Assembly (NCBI GenBank): GCA_002421825.1
Contig: DISR01000060.1
Coordinates: 13,964 to 42,220, forward strand
Source of the DNA: Thiobacillus sp. UBA6205
GTDB taxonomy: Bacteria; Pseudomonadota; Gammaproteobacteria; Burkholderiales; Thiobacillaceae
Reading direction: 5' to 3'
Length of the DNA stretch: 28,257 bases
The translations under genes were made by a program, and so were the position numbers. A model generated the notes under the pieces. It was given only the letters and a program-made list of their open reading frames with translations, was not told where the DNA came from and ran no database searches. This document shows positions 21,309 through 28,257 of this stretch, piece after piece (within the stretch, counting starts at the first letter, position 1; the number at the start of each line of letters is the position of its first letter).

Positions 21309-22727
21309 TCAGGCTGATTTGCGCATATTGGCGGTAGGGATATGCAGGGATTCCCGGTACTTGGCTACCGTACGCCGCGCCACCACGATGCCCTGTTGCA
21401 CAAGAATCTCCGCGATCTGGCCATCGGACAGGGGTTTTTTCGCATCCTCCGCCGCCACCAGCTGTTTGATGAGTGCGCGTATGGCCGTGGATGAGCAAAC
21501 CCCGCCCGCCTCGGTAGCGACATGGCTGCCGAAGAAATACTTCAATTCATACAGGCCGCGCGGCGTCATCATGTATTTTTGCGTCGTCACGCGGGATATG
21601 GTCGACTCGTGCAACTCGACGGCCTCGGCGATTTCGCGCAGAACCAGAGGACGCATGGCGACCTCGCCGTGCTCGAAGAAGTTTTTTTGCCGGTCCACGA
21701 TGGCCTGCGAGACGCGCAAAATGGTGTCGAAACGCTGTTGCACGTTCTTGATCAGCCATTTGGCCTCCTGCAGCTGGTTGGCCAGCTGCCCGGCATTGTC
21801 GCGGTGTCGCGCGAGGATGTCGGCATAGACCCGGTTGATGCGCAGCCTGGGCATGGCGTCCGGATTGAGGCTGACGACCCATGCCCCTTTGTGTTTCCTG
21901 ACATGGACATCGGGAACGACATACTGGGTGTCCCCACCGCCGAACTGACTGCCCGGCTTGGGGTTCAGCTTCAAAATAAGCTGCCTGGCTGCGCGCAATT
22001 CCTCATCGTCTATATGCAAAATCTTCTTCAGCTTGCCGACATCGCGCGCTGCCAGCAGATCAAGCAGCCCATCGGCGATCTTCCGGGCAGCCTCCCGCGC
22101 GGGCATCGACTCAGGCAGGTTCTTCAGTTGCAGGCCCAGGCATTCACCGAGGTTTCTTGCACCCACTCCTGCCGGCTCAAGGTTCTGCAGATGCTTGAGC
22201 GCGACTTCCATTTCTTCCGGCTCGATCGGCGGCTCGGCCTCGAGACCCTCAGCCACCTCTTCGAGCGATTGATCGAGATAGCCATCTTCGTCGAGCGCTT
22301 CGACCAGAGTGCTCACCAGGGCCCGGTCCCGCATCGACAAAGGCAGCAGCGCGACCTGGCCCAGCAGATGTTCGCGCAGCGTCGTGGCAGCGGCGGGCGC
22401 CTGCATTACGCCGTCATCCTCCCCTTCGCCTCCGCCTGCGCCGAAGTCGTTCCAGTCCATCTCATCCTGCGCCGGCTGGAATTCATCAGGTTCGGCGGGT
22501 GCGGGTTCGACACCTGGCGCCGCCTGCTCCGTCATGCCCTCATGGCCTGCACTTTCCGCCCCGGGCTCTTCCGTCTCCTCCCGCTCGAGCAACGGATTCT
22601 CCTGCAGGATCTGTTCGATTTCCTGGTTCAATTCCAGCGTCGACAGCTGCAGCAGCCTTATGGACTGCTGCAGCTGCGGGGTCAGCGTGAGATGCTGGCC
22701 AAACCTGAGCTGGAGATTGGGTTTCAT
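21309..22727 (-). CDS. rpoN: RNA polymerase sigma-54 factor RpoN
   Basis: Sigma-54 directs RNA polymerase to -24/-12 promoters and needs AAA+ activators. The 472-residue protein has the Gln-rich region I (LTLTPQLQQSIRLLQLST) and an acidic region II (EETEEPGAESAGHEG, then QPAQDEMDW). The core-binding domain, HTH region (ISRVTTQKYMMTPRGLYELK) and the RpoN box ARRTVAKYRE near residue 455 follow. Length is normal. The lptB-rpoN gap is 98 bp and holds an 8-bp inverted repeat. The order lptA-lptB-rpoN-hpf-ptsN is widespread in proteobacteria. Confidence 0.98.
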   Translation of the reverse strand: MKPNLQLRFGQHLTLTPQLQQSIRLLQLSTLELNQEIEQILQENPLLEREETEEPGAESAGHEGMTEQAAPGVEPAPAEPDEFQPAQDEMDWNDFGAGGGEGEDDGVMQAPAAATTLREHLLGQVALLPLSMRDRALVSTLVEALDEDGYLDQSLEEVAEGLEAEPPIEPEEMEVALKHLQNLEPAGVGARNLGECLGLQLKNLPESMPAREAARKIADGLLDLLAARDVGKLKKILHIDDEELRAARQLILKLNPKPGSQFGGGDTQYVVPDVHVRKHKGAWVVSLNPDAMPRLRINRVYADILARHRDNAGQLANQLQEAKWLIKNVQQRFDTILRVSQAIVDRQKNFFEHGEVAMRPLVLREIAEAVELHESTISRVTTQKYMMTPRGLYELKYFFGSHVATEAGGVCSSTAIRALIKQLVAAEDAKKPLSDGQIAEILVQQGIVVARRTVAKYRESLHIPTANMRKSA

Positions 22728-22787
22728 ACGCCGGAACGGGAAGAGGGCTTGCCAAAGGGCACCGCCCAGTATGCCACATGCGTCAAG

Positions 22788-22812
22788 GCATGGCGGAACG
22801 CGAACGCCATGC
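22788..22812. repeat. Inverted repeat between lptB and rpoN
   Basis: GCATGGCG (22788-22795) and its exact complement CGCCATGC (22805-22812) are separated by 9 bp, 13 bp past the lptB stop. No T-run follows on the minus strand. It may be a weak RNA hairpin or an operator near the start of rpoN; a TTGACG sequence abuts it, but no matching -10 box stands at normal spacing. Confidence 0.5.
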
Positions 22813-22825
22813 GGGACGAGCGCGG

Positions 22826-23548
22826 CTACAAGCGGAAATTCTCGCCGAGGTAAACCTTGCGGACGGTCTCGTCGCGGATGATTTCATCAGGCTTCCCGAA
22901 AGCCAGCACGCTGCCGTCATTGATGATGTAGGCGCGGTCGCAAATGCCGAGCGTCTCGCGCACGTTGTGATCGGTGATCAGCACGCCGATACCGCGGTCG
23001 GTCAGGAAGCGGATCAGTTTCTGGATATCCAGCACGGCAATTGGATCGATCCCCGCAAACGGCTCATCCAGCAGTATGAAGCGGGGATTGATGGCCAGGG
23101 CGCGCGCAATTTCAACACGCCGGCGCTCGCCGCCGGAAAGGCTCATCGCCGAAGCATCGCGCAAGTGGCCTACATGCAGGTCCTCGAGCAGATTGTCGAG
23201 ATGCCGCTCGAGTTCGGCCTCCTCATACCCTTTCAGTTCGAGGACCGCCCTCACGTTGTCGGCTACGGTCATCTTGCGGAAAATCGAGGGCTCCTGCGGC
23301 AGATAGGACAGGCCGAGCCGCGCGCGCTGGTGGATCGGCATGTGCGTAACGTCGTGGCCATCCAGGTGGATGCTGCCGCCATCGGCGATGACCAGGCCCA
23401 CGATCATGTAAAAGCAGGTCGTCTTGCCGGCGCCATTGGGGCCCAGCAGGCCGACGATCTCGCCGCTGCCCACCTTGAGCGAGACATCATGAACGACCGT
23501 GCGTTTCTTGTAGTTTTTCTGCAGATGCTCTGCGACCAGTTGCTTCAT
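22826..23548 (-). CDS. lptB: LPS export ABC transporter ATP-binding protein LptB
   Basis: LptB is the ATPase of the LptB2FG complex that extracts LPS from the inner membrane. The 240-residue protein has Walker A GLLGPNGAGKTTCFYMIVGL, the Q-loop in LSYLPQEPSIFRKM, the ABC signature LSGGERRRVEIARAL, Walker B FILLDEPFAGIDPIAV and the switch His in VLITDHNVRE. Length is normal. ATG overlaps the lptA stop (ATGA). LptF and LptG are not in the window. Confidence 0.97.
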   Translation of the reverse strand: MKQLVAEHLQKNYKKRTVVHDVSLKVGSGEIVGLLGPNGAGKTTCFYMIVGLVIADGGSIHLDGHDVTHMPIHQRARLGLSYLPQEPSIFRKMTVADNVRAVLELKGYEEAELERHLDNLLEDLHVGHLRDASAMSLSGGERRRVEIARALAINPRFILLDEPFAGIDPIAVLDIQKLIRFLTDRGIGVLITDHNVRETLGICDRAYIINDGSVLAFGKPDEIIRDETVRKVYLGENFRL

Positions 23549-24090
23549 GGTTTGGGAGTTTGCGTCTTGTTCTGATCCTGCCCGTCCTTCGGCCTGGGCC
23601 GGATGATGACCCTTACCCTGCTGCCGGGCCCGACTGCGCCTTCCTGCCCGACAACCTTGTAGAACTCGGTTTTGGCGTCATAGGTGATGCGGGAGCCGCG
23701 AATCTCGTCGCCGCCCTTGCGCAGGCGCGCATTCCCGGAAAGATGCAATGTGCTCTGCACGTTGTCGTACTCCATCTGGCTGGCAAAGCCCTCGATGTAT
23801 TCGTCCACGCCGTCGCGCTTCTGGCGGAAGCTGACCGGATTGCCCCTGGCCACAACCGTCTGCAAGCCCTCGCCGTTCTGCCTTGCCTCGACGCGGTCGG
23901 CACGCAACACCAGCGTGCCCTGCACCAACAGGACATTGCCTTCAAAGACGCTGATCTTCTTGATGTCGTCCAGTGTCACGTTGTCGGCCTCGAGTTGGAC
24001 CGGCTTCTCGCGATCGGCCTTTTCGGCCAGTGCAGGCAGCGACAGGGCGGCGGTCAGCGAAAGGATCAGCAGTTTAAGCACGATTGGCAT
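23545..24090 (-). CDS. lptA: Lipopolysaccharide transport periplasmic protein LptA
   Basis: LptA forms the periplasmic bridge that carries LPS from LptC to LptD. The 181-residue protein has a signal peptide (MPIVLKLLILSLTAALSLPALA, cut before EK) and the OstA beta-jellyroll: KPVQLEADNVTLDDIKKISV, FEGNVLLVQGTLVLRADRVE and LSGNARLRKGGDEIRGSRI. It ends in a charged tail. ATG 24090 is chosen because it gives the signal peptide directly. Its start overlaps the lptC end by 17 bp and its stop overlaps lptB (ATGA). Confidence 0.95.
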   Translation of the reverse strand: MPIVLKLLILSLTAALSLPALAEKADREKPVQLEADNVTLDDIKKISVFEGNVLLVQGTLVLRADRVEARQNGEGLQTVVARGNPVSFRQKRDGVDEYIEGFASQMEYDNVQSTLHLSGNARLRKGGDEIRGSRITYDAKTEFYKVVGQEGAVGPGSRVRVIIRPRPKDGQDQNKTQTPKP

Positions 24091-24649
24091 TCTGGTATTG
24101 GGCCTTGACGCGGCCCTTGAGTTTAAGCACCCGCGTATCGGCAAACAAGTGCAGGCCGGCGGCGGTGATTTGCATGCCCGGCTGCCGTATGACGACCGGC
24201 TGCCCGGTAAAAGCTTCGTTTTTCCCGGTGCGAACTTCCAGATAGGCCGTCTGCATCGACATTTCCTTTCCGCCTGCGCCGGCGGGGCGCAGCAGGCTCA
24301 CCCGCCCGGTGAAAACAACCTTGTCTCCCTCCGCAGTGACACTGGCCTTGCTGGACGATATTTGCATCTCGCCCTGCTTCTCGTGGAAGTGGGTCAGCGT
24401 CGGCTTGTCCAGCAGGGTCCGCTCGTCGCCCGAGAAATGACTGAGCTTTTCGGCTGCAAGGCGGTAGCGAGGCACGCCGGCCGCATCAGTGCTGACCGCA
24501 AGAAAGTTCTCCACGATCGAATCGGGCTCGTCCTGGTTCGCGCCATTACGGCTGCCCGCTTCCCGCACACTCTGGTTGATCCAGAACGTAAGCAAAGCCA
24601 GCAAAATCAGCAAGGTCATCGGCAGCCAATACGTGAAACGCTCCTTCAT
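24074..24649 (-). CDS. lptC: LPS export system protein LptC
   Basis: LptC is a bitopic inner-membrane protein that receives LPS from LptB2FG and passes it to LptA. The 191-residue protein has one N-terminal membrane segment (YWLPMTLLILLALLTFWI) and a periplasmic jellyroll domain with PDSIVENFLAVSTDAAGVPR, YRLAAEKLSHF and MQTAYLEVRTGKNEAFTGQP. The ATG overlaps the kdsC stop (ATGA). The kdsD-kdsC-lptC-lptA-lptB order couples Kdo synthesis to LPS transport, as in many proteobacteria. Confidence 0.95.
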   Translation of the reverse strand: MKERFTYWLPMTLLILLALLTFWINQSVREAGSRNGANQDEPDSIVENFLAVSTDAAGVPRYRLAAEKLSHFSGDERTLLDKPTLTHFHEKQGEMQISSSKASVTAEGDKVVFTGRVSLLRPAGAGGKEMSMQTAYLEVRTGKNEAFTGQPVVIRQPGMQITAAGLHLFADTRVLKLKGRVKAQYQNANRA

Positions 24650-25173
24650 GAGAGGTACAGCGCCATTTGCGCGTCGAAAGTGTCCTGCGCCCTCATGATG
24701 AACTCGCAGGTTTCGCGCACCGCGCCGCGCCCGCCCTCGCGCCGTGTGATGTAGTGCGAATGCGCCTTGACCAGGTCGGGTGCCGCCGGCACCGAGATCG
24801 CCAGCCCGGCACGCCGCATCACCGGCAAATCCACCACGTCATCGCCCATGAATGCCGTCTGCTCGGCGCTGAGGTCCAGATCATCGAGAAGCTGACGGTA
24901 GACCAGGAGCTTGTCATGTGCCCCCTGGTGCAGATGGGTGATGCCCAGGTTGCGCGCGCGGTGAACGACAACCTGCGAATTGCGCCCGGTGATGATGGCC
25001 AGTTCCACCCCCGTGCTCTTCAGCATCTTCAGGCCGTGGCCGTCCAGCGAATTGAATCCCTTGTACTCCTGGCCGCCGTCGGCAAGGAAAAGCGTACCGT
25101 CGGTCATGACGCCGTCCACGTCGAAAATGATCAGCCTGACATCTCGCGCTCGCTCGATCGCATCCTGGGTCAT
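24646..25173 (-). CDS. kdsC: 3-deoxy-D-manno-octulosonate 8-phosphate phosphatase KdsC
   Basis: KdsC removes phosphate from Kdo 8-phosphate to give Kdo, the inner sugar of LPS. This 175-residue HAD-family enzyme is a minimal, capless member. It has the nucleophile motif IIFDVDGVMTDGTLF, VELAIITGRNSQVV (motif II), the HQGAHDKL lysine region and AFMGDDVVDLPVMRRAG (motif IV). ATG overlaps the kdsD stop (ATGA). Confidence 0.96.
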   Translation of the reverse strand: MTQDAIERARDVRLIIFDVDGVMTDGTLFLADGGQEYKGFNSLDGHGLKMLKSTGVELAIITGRNSQVVVHRARNLGITHLHQGAHDKLLVYRQLLDDLDLSAEQTAFMGDDVVDLPVMRRAGLAISVPAAPDLVKAHSHYITRREGGRGAVRETCEFIMRAQDTFDAQMALYLS

Positions 25174-26150
25174 ACCACACCCGCTTTCAGAAGATCGTGC
25201 ATGTTCAGCGCCCCCACCAGTTTCCGGTCGGCATCGACCACCAGCAATCCGTTGATTTTCAGTTCCTGCATTCTTTCCACCGCCTCCACGGCAAGCTGGT
25301 CCGGGCCGATGCTTTTGGGCTTGCGCGTCATGAGTTCCGCGATGTCGGCTACATGCACGTCCACCGATCTTTCCAGCGTGCGGCGCAGGTCCCCATCGGT
25401 AAAAACGCCGACGAGCCGGCCGGAGAAGTCGACGATGGCGGTCATCCCAAGCCCCTTGCGCGTCATTTCCAGCAGCGCGTCCTTGAGCGAGGCCTTCTCG
25501 TCCACCACCGGCAATTTCTCACCGCTGTGCATGACATCACGCACGTGCACCAGCAGCCTGCGTCCGAGGCTTCCTCCAGGATGCGTACGGGCAAAGTCTT
25601 CGGGCGTGAACCCGCGCGCGTCCAGCAGGGCGACAGCCAGGGCGTCGCCCAGCGCGAGTGCCGCGGTAGTGCTCGCGGTCGGCGCCAGATTGTGCGGACA
25701 TGCCTCCTTGTCGACCGCCGCGTTCAGATGCGCATCGGACTCGCGCGCCAGGGTCGATGCGGGATTGCCGCTCATGCCGATGAGCTTGGCTCCTCTGCGC
25801 TTGATCTGCGGCAGGATGGTGGTGATCTCCGCGCTCTCGCCCGAATTCGAAAGCGCGATCACGACGTCTTCATGCGTGATCATGCCAAGGTCGCCATGGC
25901 TGGCCTCTCCCGGATGCAGGAAAAAGGCCGGCGTGCCGGTGCTGGCCAGCGTGGCGGCGATCTTGCGAGCGATGTGCCCCGACTTTCCCATGCCCGTCAC
26001 CACTACCCTGCCCTTGCAATCCAGAATGACGGTCATGGCGTGATGAAACTGCTCGTCAAGACGGTCCGCGAGGTTGCGCACGGCCTCCGCCTCGACGGTC
26101 AATACCCGTCGAGCCAGAGCCAAGGAGCGTGAAGATTCTGCTGAATTCAT
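25170..26150 (-). CDS. kdsD: Arabinose-5-phosphate isomerase (KpsF/GutQ/KdsD family)
   Basis: KdsD interconverts ribulose 5-phosphate and arabinose 5-phosphate, the first step towards Kdo. The 326-residue protein has an N-terminal SIS domain (VVVTGMGKSGHIARKIAATL, FLHPGEASHGDLGMI, ALSNSGESAEI) and two C-terminal CBS domains (about residues 200-326, with DVMHSGEKLPVV and ELMTRKPKSIGPDQL). ATG 26150 fits family length; the extension to 26267 runs into the divergent antiporter gene. kdsC follows with an ATGA overlap. The antiporter gene starts only 28 bp away on the other strand. Confidence 0.95.
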   Translation of the reverse strand: MNSAESSRSLALARRVLTVEAEAVRNLADRLDEQFHHAMTVILDCKGRVVVTGMGKSGHIARKIAATLASTGTPAFFLHPGEASHGDLGMITHEDVVIALSNSGESAEITTILPQIKRRGAKLIGMSGNPASTLARESDAHLNAAVDKEACPHNLAPTASTTAALALGDALAVALLDARGFTPEDFARTHPGGSLGRRLLVHVRDVMHSGEKLPVVDEKASLKDALLEMTRKGLGMTAIVDFSGRLVGVFTDGDLRRTLERSVDVHVADIAELMTRKPKSIGPDQLAVEAVERMQELKINGLLVVDADRKLVGALNMHDLLKAGVV

Positions 26151-26160
26151 GTTTTTCGTA

Positions 26161-26168
26161 AGTATACT
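26161..26168. promoter_or_regulatory. Candidate bidirectional -10 element
   Basis: The 28-bp gap between kdsD and the antiporter gene contains the perfect palindrome AGTATACT, which places a near-consensus TATACT -10 box on both strands. Matching -35 hexamers are poor, and the boxes lie only about 10 bp from each start codon, so any transcript would be nearly leaderless. This is an inference only. Confidence 0.35.
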
Positions 26169-26178
26169 AGCTAAGCCC

Positions 26179-28155
26179 ATGCAGACCACTCTGGAACTTG
26201 TCCTAATCCTACTGGCCGCTGCCGTTATCGTGGCGGCCGTGGCGCGCGCCTTCAAGCTGCCCACCATGCTGGGCTACCTGCTGACCGGCATAGCCATCGG
26301 GCCCTATGCCCTAGGCTGGCTGCCCGACACACCGCAGACCCGCTATCTTGCCGAATTCGGTGTCGTGTTCCTGATGTTTTCCGTCGGCCTGGAATTCAGC
26401 CTGCCGCGCATGCTGGCAATGCGCGGCATCGTTTTCGGCTTCGGCGGCGCGCAAGTTGCCATCACCATACTGGCAACAGTGGCCCTGTCCTTCGCACTCA
26501 ACCTGTCACTGCCTGCCGGAGTGGCGCTGGGTGGCGTGCTGGCGATGTCCTCCACGGCCATCGTATCCAAACTCCTCTCCGAGCGCGTCGAATTGCAGTT
26601 GCCCCATGGCCGCCTGGCCATGGGCACGCTGCTGTTCCAGGACCTGGCAGTGGTGCCGCTTCTGATCCTGATCCCCGCCTTCGCCATGCCGGCGGATTCG
26701 CTGGCCAGGGAAATGCTCTCCGCCCTGCTGAAGGCGGTAGCCGTGCTGTTCGTCCTGCTGTTTTTCGGGCAGAAAATCATGCGCGCATGGTTTCATCGCA
26801 TCGCGGAAACGAGGTCATCCGAGCTGTTTACCCTCAACCTGCTGCTGATCACCCTGGGTCTTGCCTATCTCACCGAACATGCCGGGCTGTCCCTTGCACT
26901 GGGCGCCTTCCTCGCCGGCATGCTGGTATCCGAGACCGAATACCGCTACCAGGTTGAGGATGACATCAAACCCTTCCGCGATGTTCTGCTCGGGCTGTTT
27001 TTCGTCACCATCGGCATGCGCCTCGACGCCGGCGTGGTTTTCGGGCAGATTTTGCTGGTCATACTGCTGCTGTCCATCATCGTCCTCGGCAAGGGCTTGT
27101 CGATCTGGCTGCTTACACGCCTGTTCGGTCACGGACAGAACACCGCCGTGCGCACCGCGTTGTCGCTGTCCCAAGGCGGCGAATTCGGCCTGGTCCTGCT
27201 GGCGCTGGCGGCAGACAGCAAGCTGATGAGCCAGGAGATCACCCAGCCGGTGCTTGCCGCGCTGGTCATCTCGATGCTGCTCGCCCCCGTTCTCATCCAC
27301 CGCATGGAATGGATCACCCAGAAACTTGCCACAAGCGAGTGGACCAACCGCGCCAAGGAAGTGCACGATATCGCGCTGAAGACCTTCGGCAAAAGCGGGC
27401 ATGTCGTTCTTTGCGGCTACGGACGCAGCGGGCAGAGCCTCGCACGCTTCCTGGAAGCCGAGAGCATCCCTTTCGTGGCCCTCGATTCGGATCCGACCCG
27501 TGTCAGGGCAGCGGCGGCAGCCGGCGAAAGCGTGGTTTTCGGCGACCCCTCCAAACGCGAAGTCCTGGTCGCAGCAGGCATTTCGAGAGCGCGCGCGATG
27601 GCGATCACCTTTTCCGACCTCAACGCCTCCATGTCCATCCTGCGCCATGCGCGTGAGCTCAAGCCGGAACTGCCGATCGTCGTCAGGACCGTGGACGATA
27701 CCCACGTCGACAAGCTGAAGGAAGCCGGCGCCACCGAAGTGGTCTCGGAGGTCATGGAAGGCTCCCTCATGCTGGCATCGCACGCACTCATGCTGCTTGG
27801 CGTACCCCTCTCGCAGGTACTCAAGCGCATCCGCTCGGTGCGCGAGTCGCGCTATGCGTTGATGCGCGGCTTCTTTCGCGGCGCGACCGACATCACCGAG
27901 GATCTTGGCGAAGAAGCCCAGCCCAGGCTGTTTTCCGTGTTGATCAGCCCGCAATCGGCAGCCATAGGCAAAACACTTGAGAACGTCGGGCTGGAGGATA
28001 TGCTCGTCGATGTCGTCGCCATTCGTCGCCACGGCATCCGCGGCGTCAATCCCGGGCCGGAAACGCGCATCGAGCCCGGAGACGTCATGGTTCTGCGCGG
28101 CACGTCGGAACATCTGGCCGCAGCGGAAATCCTGCTCCTGCAAGGCCGTTCCTGA
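26179..28155 (+). CDS. CPA2-family monovalent cation/proton antiporter (KefB/KefC type)
   Basis: This 658-residue protein has an N-terminal antiporter domain of about 12 membrane segments (residues 1-385) with LGYLLTGIAIGPYALGW, LFQDLAVVPLLIL, LALGAFLAGMLVSETEY and DIKPFRDVLLGLFFVTIGMR, which resembles the Kef region. It is followed by a cytosolic RCK/TrkA-N domain (VVLCGYGRSGQSLARFLE, nucleotide-binding) and a TrkA-C domain (about 575-658). It most likely exchanges K+ for H+ under nucleotide or glutathione-related gating; the ion is not proven by sequence. ATG 26179 (MQTTLELVLILLAA) is chosen over an upstream start inside kdsD. An intrinsic terminator follows 60 bp after the stop. Confidence 0.93.
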   Translation: MQTTLELVLILLAAAVIVAAVARAFKLPTMLGYLLTGIAIGPYALGWLPDTPQTRYLAEFGVVFLMFSVGLEFSLPRMLAMRGIVFGFGGAQVAITILATVALSFALNLSLPAGVALGGVLAMSSTAIVSKLLSERVELQLPHGRLAMGTLLFQDLAVVPLLILIPAFAMPADSLAREMLSALLKAVAVLFVLLFFGQKIMRAWFHRIAETRSSELFTLNLLLITLGLAYLTEHAGLSLALGAFLAGMLVSETEYRYQVEDDIKPFRDVLLGLFFVTIGMRLDAGVVFGQILLVILLLSIIVLGKGLSIWLLTRLFGHGQNTAVRTALSLSQGGEFGLVLLALAADSKLMSQEITQPVLAALVISMLLAPVLIHRMEWITQKLATSEWTNRAKEVHDIALKTFGKSGHVVLCGYGRSGQSLARFLEAESIPFVALDSDPTRVRAAAAAGESVVFGDPSKREVLVAAGISRARAMAITFSDLNASMSILRHARELKPELPIVVRTVDDTHVDKLKEAGATEVVSEVMEGSLMLASHALMLLGVPLSQVLKRIRSVRESRYALMRGFFRGATDITEDLGEEAQPRLFSVLISPQSAAIGKTLENVGLEDMLVDVVAIRRHGIRGVNPGPETRIEPGDVMVLRGTSEHLAAAEILLLQGRS

Positions 28156-28214
28156 CGATGCGTCATTCGGCATTCTCGGCCATGCCAAACCGGGGGGAGT
28201 TGTGTTTGGCGCAA

Positions 28215-28245
28215 TAAAAAAGCCCTCTTTGCGGAGGGCTTTTTT
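28215..28245 (+). terminator. Rho-independent terminator after the antiporter gene
   Basis: The stem AGCCCTC (28221-28227) pairs with GAGGGCT (28234-28240) across a 6-nt loop, flanked by six A upstream and six T downstream (28240-28245). It is symmetrical and could terminate transcripts from either direction. It lies 60 bp after the antiporter stop. Confidence 0.93.
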
Positions 28246-28257
28246 GGTGTAGATGTC

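Noticed and set aside
21522..22853. 443-codon plus-strand frame opposite rpoN
   Set aside because: Antisense shadow of rpoN, which has complete sigma-54 motifs.
26815..28188. 457-codon minus-strand frame opposite the antiporter gene
   Set aside because: Antisense shadow, His- and Asp-rich without domains; the plus frame shows all Kef and TrkA motifs.

Overview
The window is an ordinary, densely packed, GC-rich chromosomal segment from a Gram-negative proteobacterium, most likely a betaproteobacterium. I infer this from gene order: yicC beside a kinase/phosphatase pair and rph-rdgB-hemW, then thiS-thiG-trmB, then kdsD-kdsC-lptC-lptA-lptB-rpoN-hpf-ptsN-hprK-rapZ. The GreB type and a DUF1631 protein fit the same group. 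Genus cannot be read from the sequence. No phage, insertion sequence, CRISPR array or rRNA is visible.

Layout. (1) 1-711 is the 5' part of yicC on the minus strand, cut by the window edge. (2) 802-6026, plus strand: Ser/Thr kinase, PP2C phosphatase, rph, rdgB, a DUF2784 membrane protein and hemW. The gaps on either side of rdgB and before rph hold imperfect palindromic repeats. (3) 6090-9084, plus strand: a tightly overlapping five-gene operon of exported dienelactone-hydrolase-like protein, divergent GTP cyclohydrolase I-like protein, exported unknown protein, TlpA-like thioredoxin and ICMT-like methyltransferase. (4) 9068-10916, minus strand: tatD and mutY. (5) 11081-13426, minus strand: a 721-residue DUF1631 protein whose leader carries a clear cyclic-di-GMP-I (GEMM-I) riboswitch, followed upstream by tRNA-Gly(CCC) at 13789-13862. 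(6) 13930-15698, plus strand: thiS, thiG, trmB. (7) 15861-26150, minus strand: fifteen consecutive genes. They cover Kdo synthesis (kdsD, kdsC), LPS transport (lptC, lptA, lptB), sigma-54 (rpoN), ribosome hibernation (hpf), nitrogen-PTS regulation (ptsN, hprK, rapZ), a NusG-II/Gx membrane pair, ubiX, a LON-domain protein and greB. (8) 26179-28155, plus strand: a KefB/KefC-type cation/proton antiporter with an intrinsic terminator.

Themes. The minus-strand run combines outer-membrane LPS building and export with PTS-Ntr regulators that in other proteobacteria tune envelope precursor supply (RapZ) and potassium or nitrogen responses (PtsN). The divergent K+/H+ antiporter shares only 28 bp with kdsD. 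The most notable signals are the c-di-GMP riboswitch controlling a protein of unknown function, the GTP cyclohydrolase I homologue that has lost catalytic residues inside an exported-thioredoxin operon, and a family of intergenic palindromes built from 9-nt units.
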